This document shows, piece after piece, positions 53,503-60,678 of a stretch of 64,000 bases of DNA. This stretch comes from Hyphomicrobium sp. Lineage in GTDB: Bacteria > Pseudomonadota > Alphaproteobacteria > Rhizobiales > Hyphomicrobiaceae. The translations under genes were made by a program, and so were the position numbers. Each line of letters begins with the position of its first letter. Positions within the stretch are counted from its first letter, which is position 1. The notes below the pieces were generated by a model. The model was not told the DNA's origin. It searched no databases and saw only the letters and a program-made list of their open reading frames with translations. The stretch is taken from assembly GCA_022844105.1 (NCBI GenBank), contig JALHMJ010000002.1, positions 233,836-297,835 of the forward strand. Reading direction: 5' to 3'.

Positions 53503-54933
53503 TCAATTGCGACGAAAAATTTGTCCGGCGAGCGACCCCGCCGCCGAGACCGCTTGTTTGGCCGCGGACGCAATTCCGCCGCGTCCTTGCGACCTCTGTG
53601 CAGCAAAGGCCGGCAAGCGAGCCGCCTGATCGCGAATGGCTGTTGCGATCGCCGCGATATCAAGGTCGCGCTGCGGGCTCTTTTCGGAAAGCAAATGCGC
53701 CACCACAGGAACGCGACCGAATTGTTCCAGTATCTCGGTCAGTGGCTCCGCCAGTGCCTCAGCGACCTGCGGCGGTTCACTTTCAGCCTGCCTGGTGACA
53801 ACAATCACACCCGGTCCCTGTTCGATTTTACCGCTGACGATCGCCCGCTTCAGCACATCGGCCGCCGCACGATCTCCCTCGCTCACCCCCTGGTCACGCG
53901 AAACGCACCACACGACGACATCGCTTTCGCCCAGGCTGCGCAAAAACTGACGCCGTGCGACGGCGCCTTCAGTGATGGCATCGCTCAACGAAAACAAGAT
54001 ACGCTGCTTGCCCTCGCGTTCGGTCTCATTGTCGGCCACCGCCGTGATGGACGCCATGGCATCGATCCTATGCGCGGATGCACCGATTACCGCAACCCGC
54101 AGCGCACGCGCCCGTGGCTCAGGTGCCTTGCCGGCCGCCGCCTGCTCGGCGGCCCGCGCCTCGGCATGTGGTCGTAATCGGCCACCATACAGATCGATGG
54201 CCGCCCGACCCACTTCCTCGACGTAGGCTTCTGCGATACGGCGCCCGACCCGTTCCTTGCTCCAGTTGAGCACCGCACGTGAGAGTTGTTCGCGGGCTTC
54301 ATGCGTCATCGCAGTGGCCGGATTTGCAAATCGGATCACGCGCCAAACATCATAGGCGCGCTCGGCCACACCGACCATGCCGCGCCAGCGATAGACCGAC
54401 AGAAGCTGCGCGACGGTCAATCGGTCACCGAGCGGGATCTGCGTCTCAACAAAGGTGCCGAGCCGCGCACTGACGCGCTCAGCAATCACGAGCGCCTCCG
54501 GCAGCGTAAACTGCCAGATTGCATCCTGCCTCTCTGGGTGCATGCGCCGTGCGACCGCTTCGATCGTTCGTTGACCGATCTTCAACACATCTTCTGGTGA
54601 TGTAAGCGTGTCCGGATCGGCTTTGGCAGCGATTGCGCGAACATCTCCCCAAGCCCTGTCGGACAGCGTCTTGTGGCCTTCACGACGACGCCGCTCATCC
54701 GTAGCCTCGAGCTTCGCGAGCCGCCTCTTTCCAGACGTCATCCAGCTGCGCTGGAGCGCAAAACCGCCAACAGTGACGGTCAACGCCGCAAGCGCCCAGT
54801 ACAACAAGAACCCGTTTTCGTAGAGATACAATCCGCCCAGGGGAATTAATGAGACCGTCGGTAACAGGAGAGCCGCTGAAATGAAAATGATGCGCGTTTT
54901 GCGTTGCGCAGATGTCAGATCAGCCACATTCAA
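53503..54933 (-). CDS. Membrane protein with P-loop-less GTPase-like domain
   Basis: 476 residues. Two membrane helices near the N-terminus (about 14-37 and 42-60) are followed by a charged helical region and a conserved-looking middle (AIWQFTLPEALVIAERVSARLGTFVETQIPLGDRLTVAQLLSVYRWRG, 138-185; ALNP-like FANPATAMTHEAREQLSRAVLNWSKERVGRRIAEAYVEEVGRAAIDLYGGRL). From 278 an alpha/beta domain begins LRVAVIGASAHRIDAM, where a dynamin/DUF697-like GTPase would have GxxxxGKS; the P-loop is missing. DVVVWCVSRDQGVSEGDRAA and GVIVVTRQAES resemble the later GTPase strands without NKxD. It is likely co-transcribed with the DUF1328 gene in the stress island. Confidence 0.65.
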   Translation of the reverse strand: MNVADLTSAQRKTRIIFISAALLLPTVSLIPLGGLYLYENGFLLYWALAALTVTVGGFALQRSWMTSGKRRLAKLEATDERRRREGHKTLSDRAWGDVRAIAAKADPDTLTSPEDVLKIGQRTIEAVARRMHPERQDAIWQFTLPEALVIAERVSARLGTFVETQIPLGDRLTVAQLLSVYRWRGMVGVAERAYDVWRVIRFANPATAMTHEAREQLSRAVLNWSKERVGRRIAEAYVEEVGRAAIDLYGGRLRPHAEARAAEQAAAGKAPEPRARALRVAVIGASAHRIDAMASITAVADNETEREGKQRILFSLSDAITEGAVARRQFLRSLGESDVVVWCVSRDQGVSEGDRAAADVLKRAIVSGKIEQGPGVIVVTRQAESEPPQVAEALAEPLTEILEQFGRVPVVAHLLSEKSPQRDLDIAAIATAIRDQAARLPAFAAQRSQGRGGIASAAKQAVSAAGSLAGQIFRRN

Positions 54934-55021
54934 TTCTCCCCTTAAGTCAGCGGCCGAACAACGCTTCGAGGCGAGTCCGGCCGCTCATTCAAATGTGGCG
55001 TGGAAAGCTGGTTTTACGGCA

Positions 55022-55195
55022 TCAAGCTCGCCGAATGATACCGGCAATCAGCGATACCACGAACAAGATGATCGCGACCCAAAACAGGAGACGCGCTCCT
55101 TCCATGGCTGTGCCAGCGACGCCGCCGAAACCGAGGAAGGCAGCAACCAACGCAACGACAAGAAAAACGACAGCGTAGTATAGCATATTTCCCAT
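55022..55195 (-). CDS. DUF1328 (YtjA-like) small membrane protein
   Basis: 57 residues, ATG at 55195, TGA at 55022. It starts [20 protein letters not shown] and ends LIAGIIRRA, with the family hallmark [23 protein letters not shown] between two helices. The small DUF1328/YtjA proteins lie in the inner membrane and are often stress-induced; no biochemical role is known. An EcfG-type promoter lies 41 bases upstream. The gene is too short for most automatic finders, and longer open frames in other frames here are spurious. Confidence 0.88.
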   Translation of the reverse strand: MGNMLYYAVVFLVVALVAAFLGFGGVAGTAMEGARLLFWVAIILFVVSLIAGIIRRA

Positions 55196-55235
55196 TTGAG
55201 TGCTCCTAGACGAGTGATGGTAGCGATATGATGTG

Positions 55236-55260
55236 AACGCGACGTTTGAATTCGAGTTCC
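55236..55260 (-). promoter_or_regulatory. EcfG-type promoter of the DUF1328 gene
   Basis: GGAAC (55260-55256), 16 bases, CGTT (55239-55236) on the minus strand. Confidence 0.8.
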
Positions 55261-55297
55261 AGGGCAGTGCTGATAATTATTGAACGCTGCTGTCATT

Positions 55298-55333
55298 AAA
55301 AAAGGGCGCCTCGGAAAACACCGAAACGCCCTT
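55298..55333 (-). terminator. Rho-independent terminator after csbD
   Basis: On the minus strand AAGGGCGTTTCGG pairs with CCGAGGCGCCCTT (one mismatch) around TGTTTT and is followed by a T-run (TTTTTT). Confidence 0.8.
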
Positions 55334-55347
55334 CGATAATCAAAATC

Positions 55348-55716
55348 TTATCGGCCGATCGTCTTCTTGATGTCGCCGCTGATTTTCTGGCCCTCGCCGC
55401 GCGCTTCCTGGGCAAGACCGTCGGCTTCCAGTTCAGTCGAGCCGACTGCGCGACCAACAGCCTGTTTGGCACTGCCGACCGCGTCGTTGTAATGGCCCGA
55501 AGCCTTATCAGCCGTCGACGATGACGTCGCGCTGTCATGGGCATCCGACACCGCGTCCTTGACCGATCCGACGGTCTTTTGCACGTCGCCCTTTACTTCC
55601 TGGACCATACCCTCAGCCTGCAGCTTCTCGGATCCGACCAACTTGCCGACACCCTGCTTGATATTGCCGACGGCTTCGTTGGCATAGCCTTTGATCTTGT
55701 CCGACGTACCCGACAT
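55348..55716 (-). CDS. Tandem CsbD-domain stress protein
   Basis: 122 residues from ATG 55716, which has GGAGG 7 bases upstream (a start at 55728 also exists). Two CsbD-like units: [44 protein letters not shown] (about 4-48) and [45 protein letters not shown] (about 74-118), joined by a Ser/Ala/Asp-rich linker. CsbD proteins are small, hydrophilic and strongly stress-induced, of unknown action. An EcfG-type promoter lies upstream and a terminator downstream, so it is a single-gene unit. Confidence 0.9.
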   Translation of the reverse strand: MSGTSDKIKGYANEAVGNIKQGVGKLVGSEKLQAEGMVQEVKGDVQKTVGSVKDAVSDAHDSATSSSTADKASGHYNDAVGSAKQAVGRAVGSTELEADGLAQEARGEGQKISGDIKKTIGR

Positions 55717-55774
55717 GACATCCTCCATCTCGAAATTTTGTGGGCGGGCGTGATCGCCTGCCTACGGAGAGTGA

Positions 55775-55799
55775 AACGCAAGACGTCAACTGCAGTTCC
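55775..55799 (-). promoter_or_regulatory. EcfG-type promoter of csbD
   Basis: GGAAC (55799-55795), 16 bases, CGTT (55778-55775) on the minus strand. Confidence 0.8.
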
Positions 55800-55906
55800 A
55801 TTCACTCATCCGATCGTCGCAACCAAAACAGGCATACAGCGTTGCTTCGCAGCGGATTTGCAAACTTGAATGAATAGCGCTTGCATCCGCCGGGGAACAA
55901 AAAACC

Positions 55907-57757
55907 ATGCCGATGCTCGCAGACAACGTGCGCTCGCTGCACGCATCGTTGACCATCACGGCGCTGTTCATTGCAGCGCTCGTGCTCGGCGCCGATCTGC
56001 TCATTCCGCTCGCCATCGCGACTATACTGTCGTTCATGTTGAATCCGATCGTCAAAAAGCTTGTGCGCTGGCGCTTTCCGCGCTCGCTTGCCGTCGCCAT
56101 TGTCCTCGGCGGCGGCTTCTTCGCGACGCTGTCGTTGATGGCCGTGTTGAGCGCGCAGATGCTCTCCCTTACGGCCGGCCTTCAGACCTATCGCGAAAAT
56201 CTGGTGGAAAAGGCCCGTTGGGTCTCCTCGCTCGGTCAAGGCACGGGCACGTTTCAAAAGGCCTCCGACGCGGTCGAGGCAATAGATGAGGCGATCCGTC
56301 AGGAGTTTGATGATCCGACCAATCAAAGGGGTGGCGCTGCCGGCGGCATTACCACCCAACAGCAGCAGCAGGCCCCGGCAACAACAAACTCAAATCCGAA
56401 TGACAACGCCGCCAATCAGCCGACGTCCATGTCGTCGATCTTGGACAAAGCCTCTGGGCCGGGAACCACCTTTGCATTAACGCTTCTCTTCACGATGTTC
56501 CTTCTGCTGCAGTATGAAGACATTCGCGACCGCGTTACGCGCATTGCCGGAACCGATAATCTCAGCGGCACCACCGCCGCCATGAGCGACGCGGGCTCAC
56601 GGCTCTCAAAGCTCTTTTTGACCCAGGCCGTTCTGAACGTCGGCTTCGGCATCGTCACCGGAATTGTCCTGGCGATTATCGGCGTTCCTAACCCGATCCT
56701 TTGGGGCGTCGTCAGCGCCATCGCGCGCTTCATTCCGTACGTCGGCTCCTTCCTGGCGGCAGTGCCCCCGATCATACTCGCTGCCGGCGTTGATCCCGGC
56801 TGGGGCACGGCACTCACGACCGCAGCATTCTTCATCATCGCCGAACCCTTGATGGGCCACATCATCGAGCCTGCCATACTCGGCCGCACCATTGGGCTAA
56901 GCCCTTTTGCGATGGTGATTTCTGCGAGCTTCTGGGTGCTGATCTGGGGACCCATCGGGCTGCTTCTCGCCGCGCCGCTCACAATGCTTGCCGTGGTCCT
57001 CGGCACTTATGTTCCACGACTTGAATTTCTAAGCATCCTGCTCGGTGATCAGCGCGCCCTCGAACCGCATCTCGATTTGTATCGGCGCATCTTGTCCGGC
57101 GACACGGCCGCTGCCATCGCACAGGTCGAAAATGAAATTGAAACGAGTGGAATAAATGTGGCGGTCGATACGTCCCTTCTGCCAGCGCTGCGCCACGCCG
57201 CGGCCGACCAGCGTATTGGTCGTATCGACGACGTGCGCCGCCGTGAAATCTCCGATACCGTCACGGACGTTATCGAATACTTGACCGAGACAGTACCCGC
57301 AGCACCGGCCGTCACCGGCAAAGCACAACGCATTCTCGTCATTCCCGCGCGCGGACCGTTCGATGAACTGGCGGCGAAAGTAACCGCCGCTGTCCTCGAC
57401 AAATCACCGCGCATTGATGCCAACGCGACAACCGGTTCGTCGGGATTGTCGGCCATCGCGTTACACCAATCCGCTGACAAAGCGGAAGCGATAGACAGCA
57501 TTCTGATCGTAACTGCCGGGGGCATGGACCGGCGCTTGCTGTTCATCCTTGCCCGCCGCATCGCGCAGCGTTTTGCTGACAAGCGCGTCAACGTTCTCGA
57601 GTCAACCGAACCGGCCCTGCCCCTCGAAAGGCAAAATTTGCCCGAGGGTGTCTCGGTGTGGCGAACCGTCAGCGAAGCCGTTGCCGCGCTCGATTTCGAA
57701 CCGACGCGCGACACGCCAAGCGCTACTGCGCAATCGCCAACCGCGACCGCCGCCTGA
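55907..57757 (+). CDS. AI-2E family (PerM-like) transporter with C-terminal extension
   Basis: 616 residues. The N-terminal 380 residues are a PF01594-type permease with about seven to eight helices (LIPLAIATILSFMLNPIVKKLV, IPYVGSFLAAVPPIILAAG, PLMGHIIEPAILGRTIGLSPFAMVISASFWVLIWGPIGLLLAAPLTM). An unusual Gln/Asn/Thr-rich linker (about 141-174, containing QQQQQ) interrupts the periplasmic part. The C-terminal 230 residues form a soluble domain (RILVIPARGPFDELAAKVTAAVL.., MDRRLLFILARRIAQRFADKRVNVLES), possibly regulatory. The substrate is unknown; family members export small signals or ions. No EcfG match is visible before it, although it lies in the stress island. Confidence 0.85.
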   Translation: MPMLADNVRSLHASLTITALFIAALVLGADLLIPLAIATILSFMLNPIVKKLVRWRFPRSLAVAIVLGGGFFATLSLMAVLSAQMLSLTAGLQTYRENLVEKARWVSSLGQGTGTFQKASDAVEAIDEAIRQEFDDPTNQRGGAAGGITTQQQQQAPATTNSNPNDNAANQPTSMSSILDKASGPGTTFALTLLFTMFLLLQYEDIRDRVTRIAGTDNLSGTTAAMSDAGSRLSKLFLTQAVLNVGFGIVTGIVLAIIGVPNPILWGVVSAIARFIPYVGSFLAAVPPIILAAGVDPGWGTALTTAAFFIIAEPLMGHIIEPAILGRTIGLSPFAMVISASFWVLIWGPIGLLLAAPLTMLAVVLGTYVPRLEFLSILLGDQRALEPHLDLYRRILSGDTAAAIAQVENEIETSGINVAVDTSLLPALRHAAADQRIGRIDDVRRREISDTVTDVIEYLTETVPAAPAVTGKAQRILVIPARGPFDELAAKVTAAVLDKSPRIDANATTGSSGLSAIALHQSADKAEAIDSILIVTAGGMDRRLLFILARRIAQRFADKRVNVLESTEPALPLERQNLPEGVSVWRTVSEAVAALDFEPTRDTPSATAQSPTATAA

Positions 57758-57822
57758 CAAACTTTCACAGCAAGTTGGAACGCGCGTGGCATCTTCTGGT
57801 GAGAAATCATCAGGCTCGCTCA

Positions 57823-57848
57823 GGAAACCTCTGTCACGTCTGAGCGTT
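57823..57848 (+). promoter_or_regulatory. Weak EcfG-like promoter before the tiny peptide gene
   Basis: GGAAA-N17-CGTT differs from the consensus by one base in the -35 box. It lies about 100 bases before the 25-residue ORF. Confidence 0.35.
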
Positions 57849-57948
57849 TATTCTTCGATCCGGATCTGGTCCGGATCTGGGCAGCGTCCAACAATGCCCG
57901 GAAAAGATCCAGGACACGGATGAATTATCAACTGATGAGGAGCGAAAA

Positions 57949-58026
57949 ATGCGGTCTATTCTTCTCTGGGTTATCGGCGTTCCGATCTCCGTCATCGTTC
58001 TGCTGAACATCTTCAATGTCATCTGA
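57949..58026 (+). CDS. 25-residue hydrophobic peptide
   Basis: ATG at 57949 with TGAGGAGCG 5-13 bases upstream, TGA at 58024-58026. It encodes MRSILLWVIGVPISVIVLLN followed by IFNVI, a single membrane helix. Tiny peptides of this kind, starting MRxILLW and continuing with G(I/V)P and a hydrophobic run, occur widely in alphaproteobacteria near stress genes. The start of the next ORF overlaps its end by 11 bases, so the two are coupled. It is too short for most gene finders; the ribosome site and coupling are the main support. Confidence 0.6.
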   Translation: MRSILLWVIGVPISVIVLLNIFNVI

Positions 58027-58237
58027 CGCCTTCTGCGGAGCCGCCGATGCTGATGCCTACCAATCGGTCGAAAACGACCATCAGGCATTGGACGTCAGCG
58101 ACTATGTCTCCGGCCGTCTCGATCCGCTCGCAGCGCGAGCCATGGAGCGGCGCGCCAAGATGGATGGCCGGCTTGCTGCTGCCATCATAGCTGCGAAGTC
58201 CGTTCAGCGTCGTGTTGAAAAGCGTCTCGCACTCTAA
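58016..58237 (+). CDS. Small acidic/basic hypothetical protein
   Basis: 73 residues from ATG 58016. The acidic N-terminus (SSDAFCGAADADAYQSVENDHQALD) is followed by VSDYVSGRLDPLAARAMERRAKMDGRLAAAIIAAKSVQRRVEKRL. The latter part recalls the N-terminal segment of anti-sigma factors (short helix with a RLDP.. turn) but has no zinc motif, so no function is assigned. The start overlaps the preceding 25-residue ORF by 11 bases in another frame, which suggests translational coupling. Confidence 0.55.
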   Translation: MSSDAFCGAADADAYQSVENDHQALDVSDYVSGRLDPLAARAMERRAKMDGRLAAAIIAAKSVQRRVEKRLAL

Positions 58238-58249
58238 ATGCGCTGCTCG

Positions 58250-58274
58250 GGAACTGAGCGGATCAACACACGTT
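58250..58274 (+). promoter_or_regulatory. EcfG-type promoter of the PRC-barrel gene
   Basis: GGAAC (58250-58254), 16 bases, CGTT (58271-58274), 53 bases before the ATG at 58327. Confidence 0.8.
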
Positions 58275-58326
58275 TTTCCATTGAACTGCCCCTGAGACGG
58301 CAGTGACTGAAATGAGGAGATTGATC

Positions 58327-58800
58327 ATGAAAATCGCTTTTTTATCACCACTCGCCGCAGCGTTGATGCTGTCGGGTGCAGCGTTCGCCCAGGAGCAGAC
58401 CGCTCCGCCCGCCGTAGCTCCGGCCCCGCCCTCCGCAACGGAACCGGCGCCTTCGGGCACGCCTTCTGAAACACCGGCTGTGACACCGGCACCGGCTGAT
58501 TTGCCCTCTACCACAGCTGACAATTCGACGGCTCCGATCCTGTCCGATGAGCAAGCATCAGCGCTGAAGAACAAGGTCGTATGGTCAAGCGATCAGAAAA
58601 ATATTGGCGAGATCGTTGAAGTGGTTCGCGATGGAGCCGGCCGCGTGACTGAGCTGCATGCCGACATTGGTGGCTTCCTCGGTTTTGGCGAAACGCGCGT
58701 TCGCGTGATGCCGGACGAGGTAAAGTTTATGCCCGACCGCGTCGTGCTGACCCGTTCGGAAGATCAGGTATCGAAGCTGCCAAGAATTATAGATAACTAA
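58327..58800 (+). CDS. Exported PRC-barrel domain protein
   Basis: 157 residues from ATG 58327 (GAGGAGA lies just upstream). A signal peptide (1-22, MLSGAAFAQ) and a Pro/Ala/Thr-rich linker (about 23-68) precede a PRC-barrel (about 75-150): LKNKVVWSSDQKNIGEIVEVVRDGAGRVTELHADIGGFLGFGETRVRVMPDEV. PRC-barrels are adaptor beta-barrels; periplasmic versions are common among stress-induced proteins of rhizobia. EcfG-type promoter upstream and terminator downstream make it a single-gene unit. Confidence 0.85.
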   Translation: MKIAFLSPLAAALMLSGAAFAQEQTAPPAVAPAPPSATEPAPSGTPSETPAVTPAPADLPSTTADNSTAPILSDEQASALKNKVVWSSDQKNIGEIVEVVRDGAGRVTELHADIGGFLGFGETRVRVMPDEVKFMPDRVVLTRSEDQVSKLPRIIDN

Positions 58801-58811
58801 AGCGGAAAATT

Positions 58812-58841
58812 CTCCGGGGCTTCGGCCTCGGAGCTTTTTTT
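58812..58841 (+). terminator. Rho-independent terminator after the PRC-barrel gene
   Basis: CTCCGGGGC, loop TTCG, GCCTCGGAG, then CTTTTTTT. Confidence 0.85.
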
Positions 58842-58895
58842 AACTGAATTGGCCGTTCGGCCGGTGTGCGCAATCATCGAACAAAGGAGAGTTCT

Positions 58896-59144
58896 TTGGC
58901 ACATAGCAACGCACCGCGGCGCGGTCGCACGTGGCATGACCCCGCTTGGCGCCGCGTCTTGACAGCGACCGAAAATCTGAGCGACCGAGCGCAGGCCGCT
59001 TTTTCGAAACTCAACCCTGCGGCCACTGCACGACCGCTCGAGGGGGAGCATCATTATGCGCGCCTGCAAGCGCCGTTCACCTTTGACGGCGTCTCTGCTG
59101 GCGCACTATTGGCAATTAACCCTGAATATCGCGGCTTTGCCTGA
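58896..59144 (+). CDS. Small hypothetical protein
   Basis: 82 residues if translation starts at the TTG at 58896, which has AAGGAGAG at good spacing; a GTG at 58866 would give 92. The sequence (MAHSNAPRRGRTWHDPAWRRVLTATENLSDRAQAAFSKL..) is basic at the N-terminus and has no membrane segment. No family recognised. It lies between the PRC-barrel terminator and the convergent kinase gene, and the non-ATG start makes it less certain. Confidence 0.5.
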   Translation: MAHSNAPRRGRTWHDPAWRRVLTATENLSDRAQAAFSKLNPAATARPLEGEHHYARLQAPFTFDGVSAGALLAINPEYRGFA

Positions 59145-59176
59145 ACCCTACCACAGCGAGCGGGATTGCAGCGGGC

Positions 59177-60232
59177 CTACAGCGGAAATGTCAGCGTAAC
59201 GGCGGTGCCGTTGCCCCCGCTCCGGTAGGCAAGATCCGCGTGCAGCGATTTGGTCATGGCTTGGATGATGCGAGTACCCAAACCTGTGCCCTTGTTGCGG
59301 CCCGTTCCGTCCCAGCCGATCCCGTCATCTTCAACAAGTATGGCAGCGTTGCCGTCTCTAAGATCGTCCAGTCGAACGCGGATTTCACCCGGCTTGCCAT
59401 CGGGATAAGCGTATTTGAGCGCATTGGTCACAAGCTCCGTGACGATCATGGCCAATGATACGGCACGATCGGTTGCGACCACGACATTGCTGTCGGCGAC
59501 GACAACCATGCGATGCCCTTTCGCGATCTCTCCTACAGCCGCCACCAGGTCACTCCCCAGGTTCTTGAGATAGGCATCCAGATCGACCGACCGGACGTCG
59601 GCGCTTGTGTAAAGCCGCCGATGAATTCCAGCGACAGCCAAAATCCGTGCGCGCATTTCGGCCAACGCGGACTTTGCAGCTTCGTCCTTGACGACATTGG
59701 ACTGCAACGTGGCAAGAGACGCAATCATGGCAAGAGAATTCGCGACCCGGTGATTAACCTCCGCCAAAAGCATCTCGGCCCGCTCTTTGGCTGCCAAGAT
59801 CGCTTTCTGGGCTTCCTCGCGTTCAGCGATCAGGCGCTGCTTGGCCACCGCATCGTTGATCGCCGCAACGATCAACTCGCGATAATTCCCGTTGATATCC
59901 TTCCAAACATAATCGCTGGCACCCGCCTTCAAGGCGGACATGACGATATTGGCATCGTCCGATCCGGTGACGTAGATGATCGGGACGTTCGGCCGTGCGT
60001 CCGCCAGCTGCGGAATCAGATCAAGCCCTGTTTCCGCTCCAAGATTGTGATCGAGTGCGATGGCGTCGTAGTTGCGGACTTTCAACCGCCCAAGTCCGTC
60101 TGCCCCGCCCGTCGCATGATCGACCGCAATGCCATGACGCAACAAGGACTTCTGGAGCAGCCGCGCCAGTCCTTCGTCGTCGTCAATGTAAAGGACCGTA
60201 ACGGTCATTTGACTATCTGGCGGCAAGGTCAC
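59177..60232 (-). CDS. Receiver-HisKA2/HWE-type histidine kinase
   Basis: 351 residues with a receiver first (VLYIDDDEG, phosphoacceptor D61 in IALDHNLGAETGL, Thr in YVTGSDD, Lys in YVWKD) and a kinase after it. The kinase has AEVNHRVANSLAMIASLATLQ with phospho-His161, the ATPase segment MIVTELVTNALKYAYPDGKPGEIRV and DDGIGWDGTG/GTGLGTRII. The GTG at 60232 overlaps the upstream gene by four bases; ATG 60208 is an alternative start. HisKA2/HWE enzymes often feed PhyR. Third gene of a tight operon. Confidence 0.87.
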   Translation of the reverse strand: MTLPPDSQMTVTVLYIDDDEGLARLLQKSLLRHGIAVDHATGGADGLGRLKVRNYDAIALDHNLGAETGLDLIPQLADARPNVPIIYVTGSDDANIVMSALKAGASDYVWKDINGNYRELIVAAINDAVAKQRLIAEREEAQKAILAAKERAEMLLAEVNHRVANSLAMIASLATLQSNVVKDEAAKSALAEMRARILAVAGIHRRLYTSADVRSVDLDAYLKNLGSDLVAAVGEIAKGHRMVVVADSNVVVATDRAVSLAMIVTELVTNALKYAYPDGKPGEIRVRLDDLRDGNAAILVEDDGIGWDGTGRNKGTGLGTRIIQAMTKSLHADLAYRSGGNGTAVTLTFPL

Positions 60233-60678
60233 TCCGCGACTGGAACCTGCATGACGGCCACGAACAATCCAAGCTGCCGGATTGCGTTAGCGAAGCTCTC
60301 GTAGTTGACAGGTTTTGTGATGTAGACATTGGCACCTAAATCGTAACAGCGCTGTATTTCGCGCTCATCGTCGGTTGTCGTCAAAACGACGACGGGCGAA
60401 CGCTTCAGATGCGGATTGGTCTTTATTTTTTGCAGAATGTCGACGCCGCTCATGTCAGGAAGATTAAGATCCAGTAGAATGAGAAGCGCCCGTTTGGCGC
60501 TCACGGCCCCGGTTTTATCTTCACCGAGCAAATACTCGAACGCTTCATTCCCGCTCGCGATTGCAACGATGTCGTTCGTGACGCCGGCACGTCGAATGTT
60601 GCGCTCGATCAGCCGAGCGTGACCCTCATCGTCCTCGATCATCACAATCGTGACCGGGTTTGCATTTGTACAATTCAT
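60229..60678 (-). CDS. Single-domain response regulator (Rcp1-like)
   Basis: 149 residues, receiver only: IVMIEDDEGHARLIERNIRRAG, phosphoacceptor D70 in [17 protein letters not shown], Thr in VVVLTTTDDEREI and Lys in VYITKPVNYESF. This type resembles Rcp1/phytochrome-associated receivers with the extended beta4 stretch. It overlaps both neighbours by four bases, so it probably passes phosphate from the membrane kinase to the soluble one. Confidence 0.9.
   Translation of the reverse strand: MNCTNANPVTIVMIEDDEGHARLIERNIRRAGVTNDIVAIASGNEAFEYLLGEDKTGAVSAKRALLILLDLNLPDMSGVDILQKIKTNPHLKRSPVVVLTTTDDEREIQRCYDLGANVYITKPVNYESFANAIRQLGLFVAVMQVPVAE

Noticed and set aside
55048-55296. 82-codon minus-strand frame beside DUF1328
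   Set aside because: It is a shifted frame of the real 57-residue DUF1328 gene and covers its promoter.
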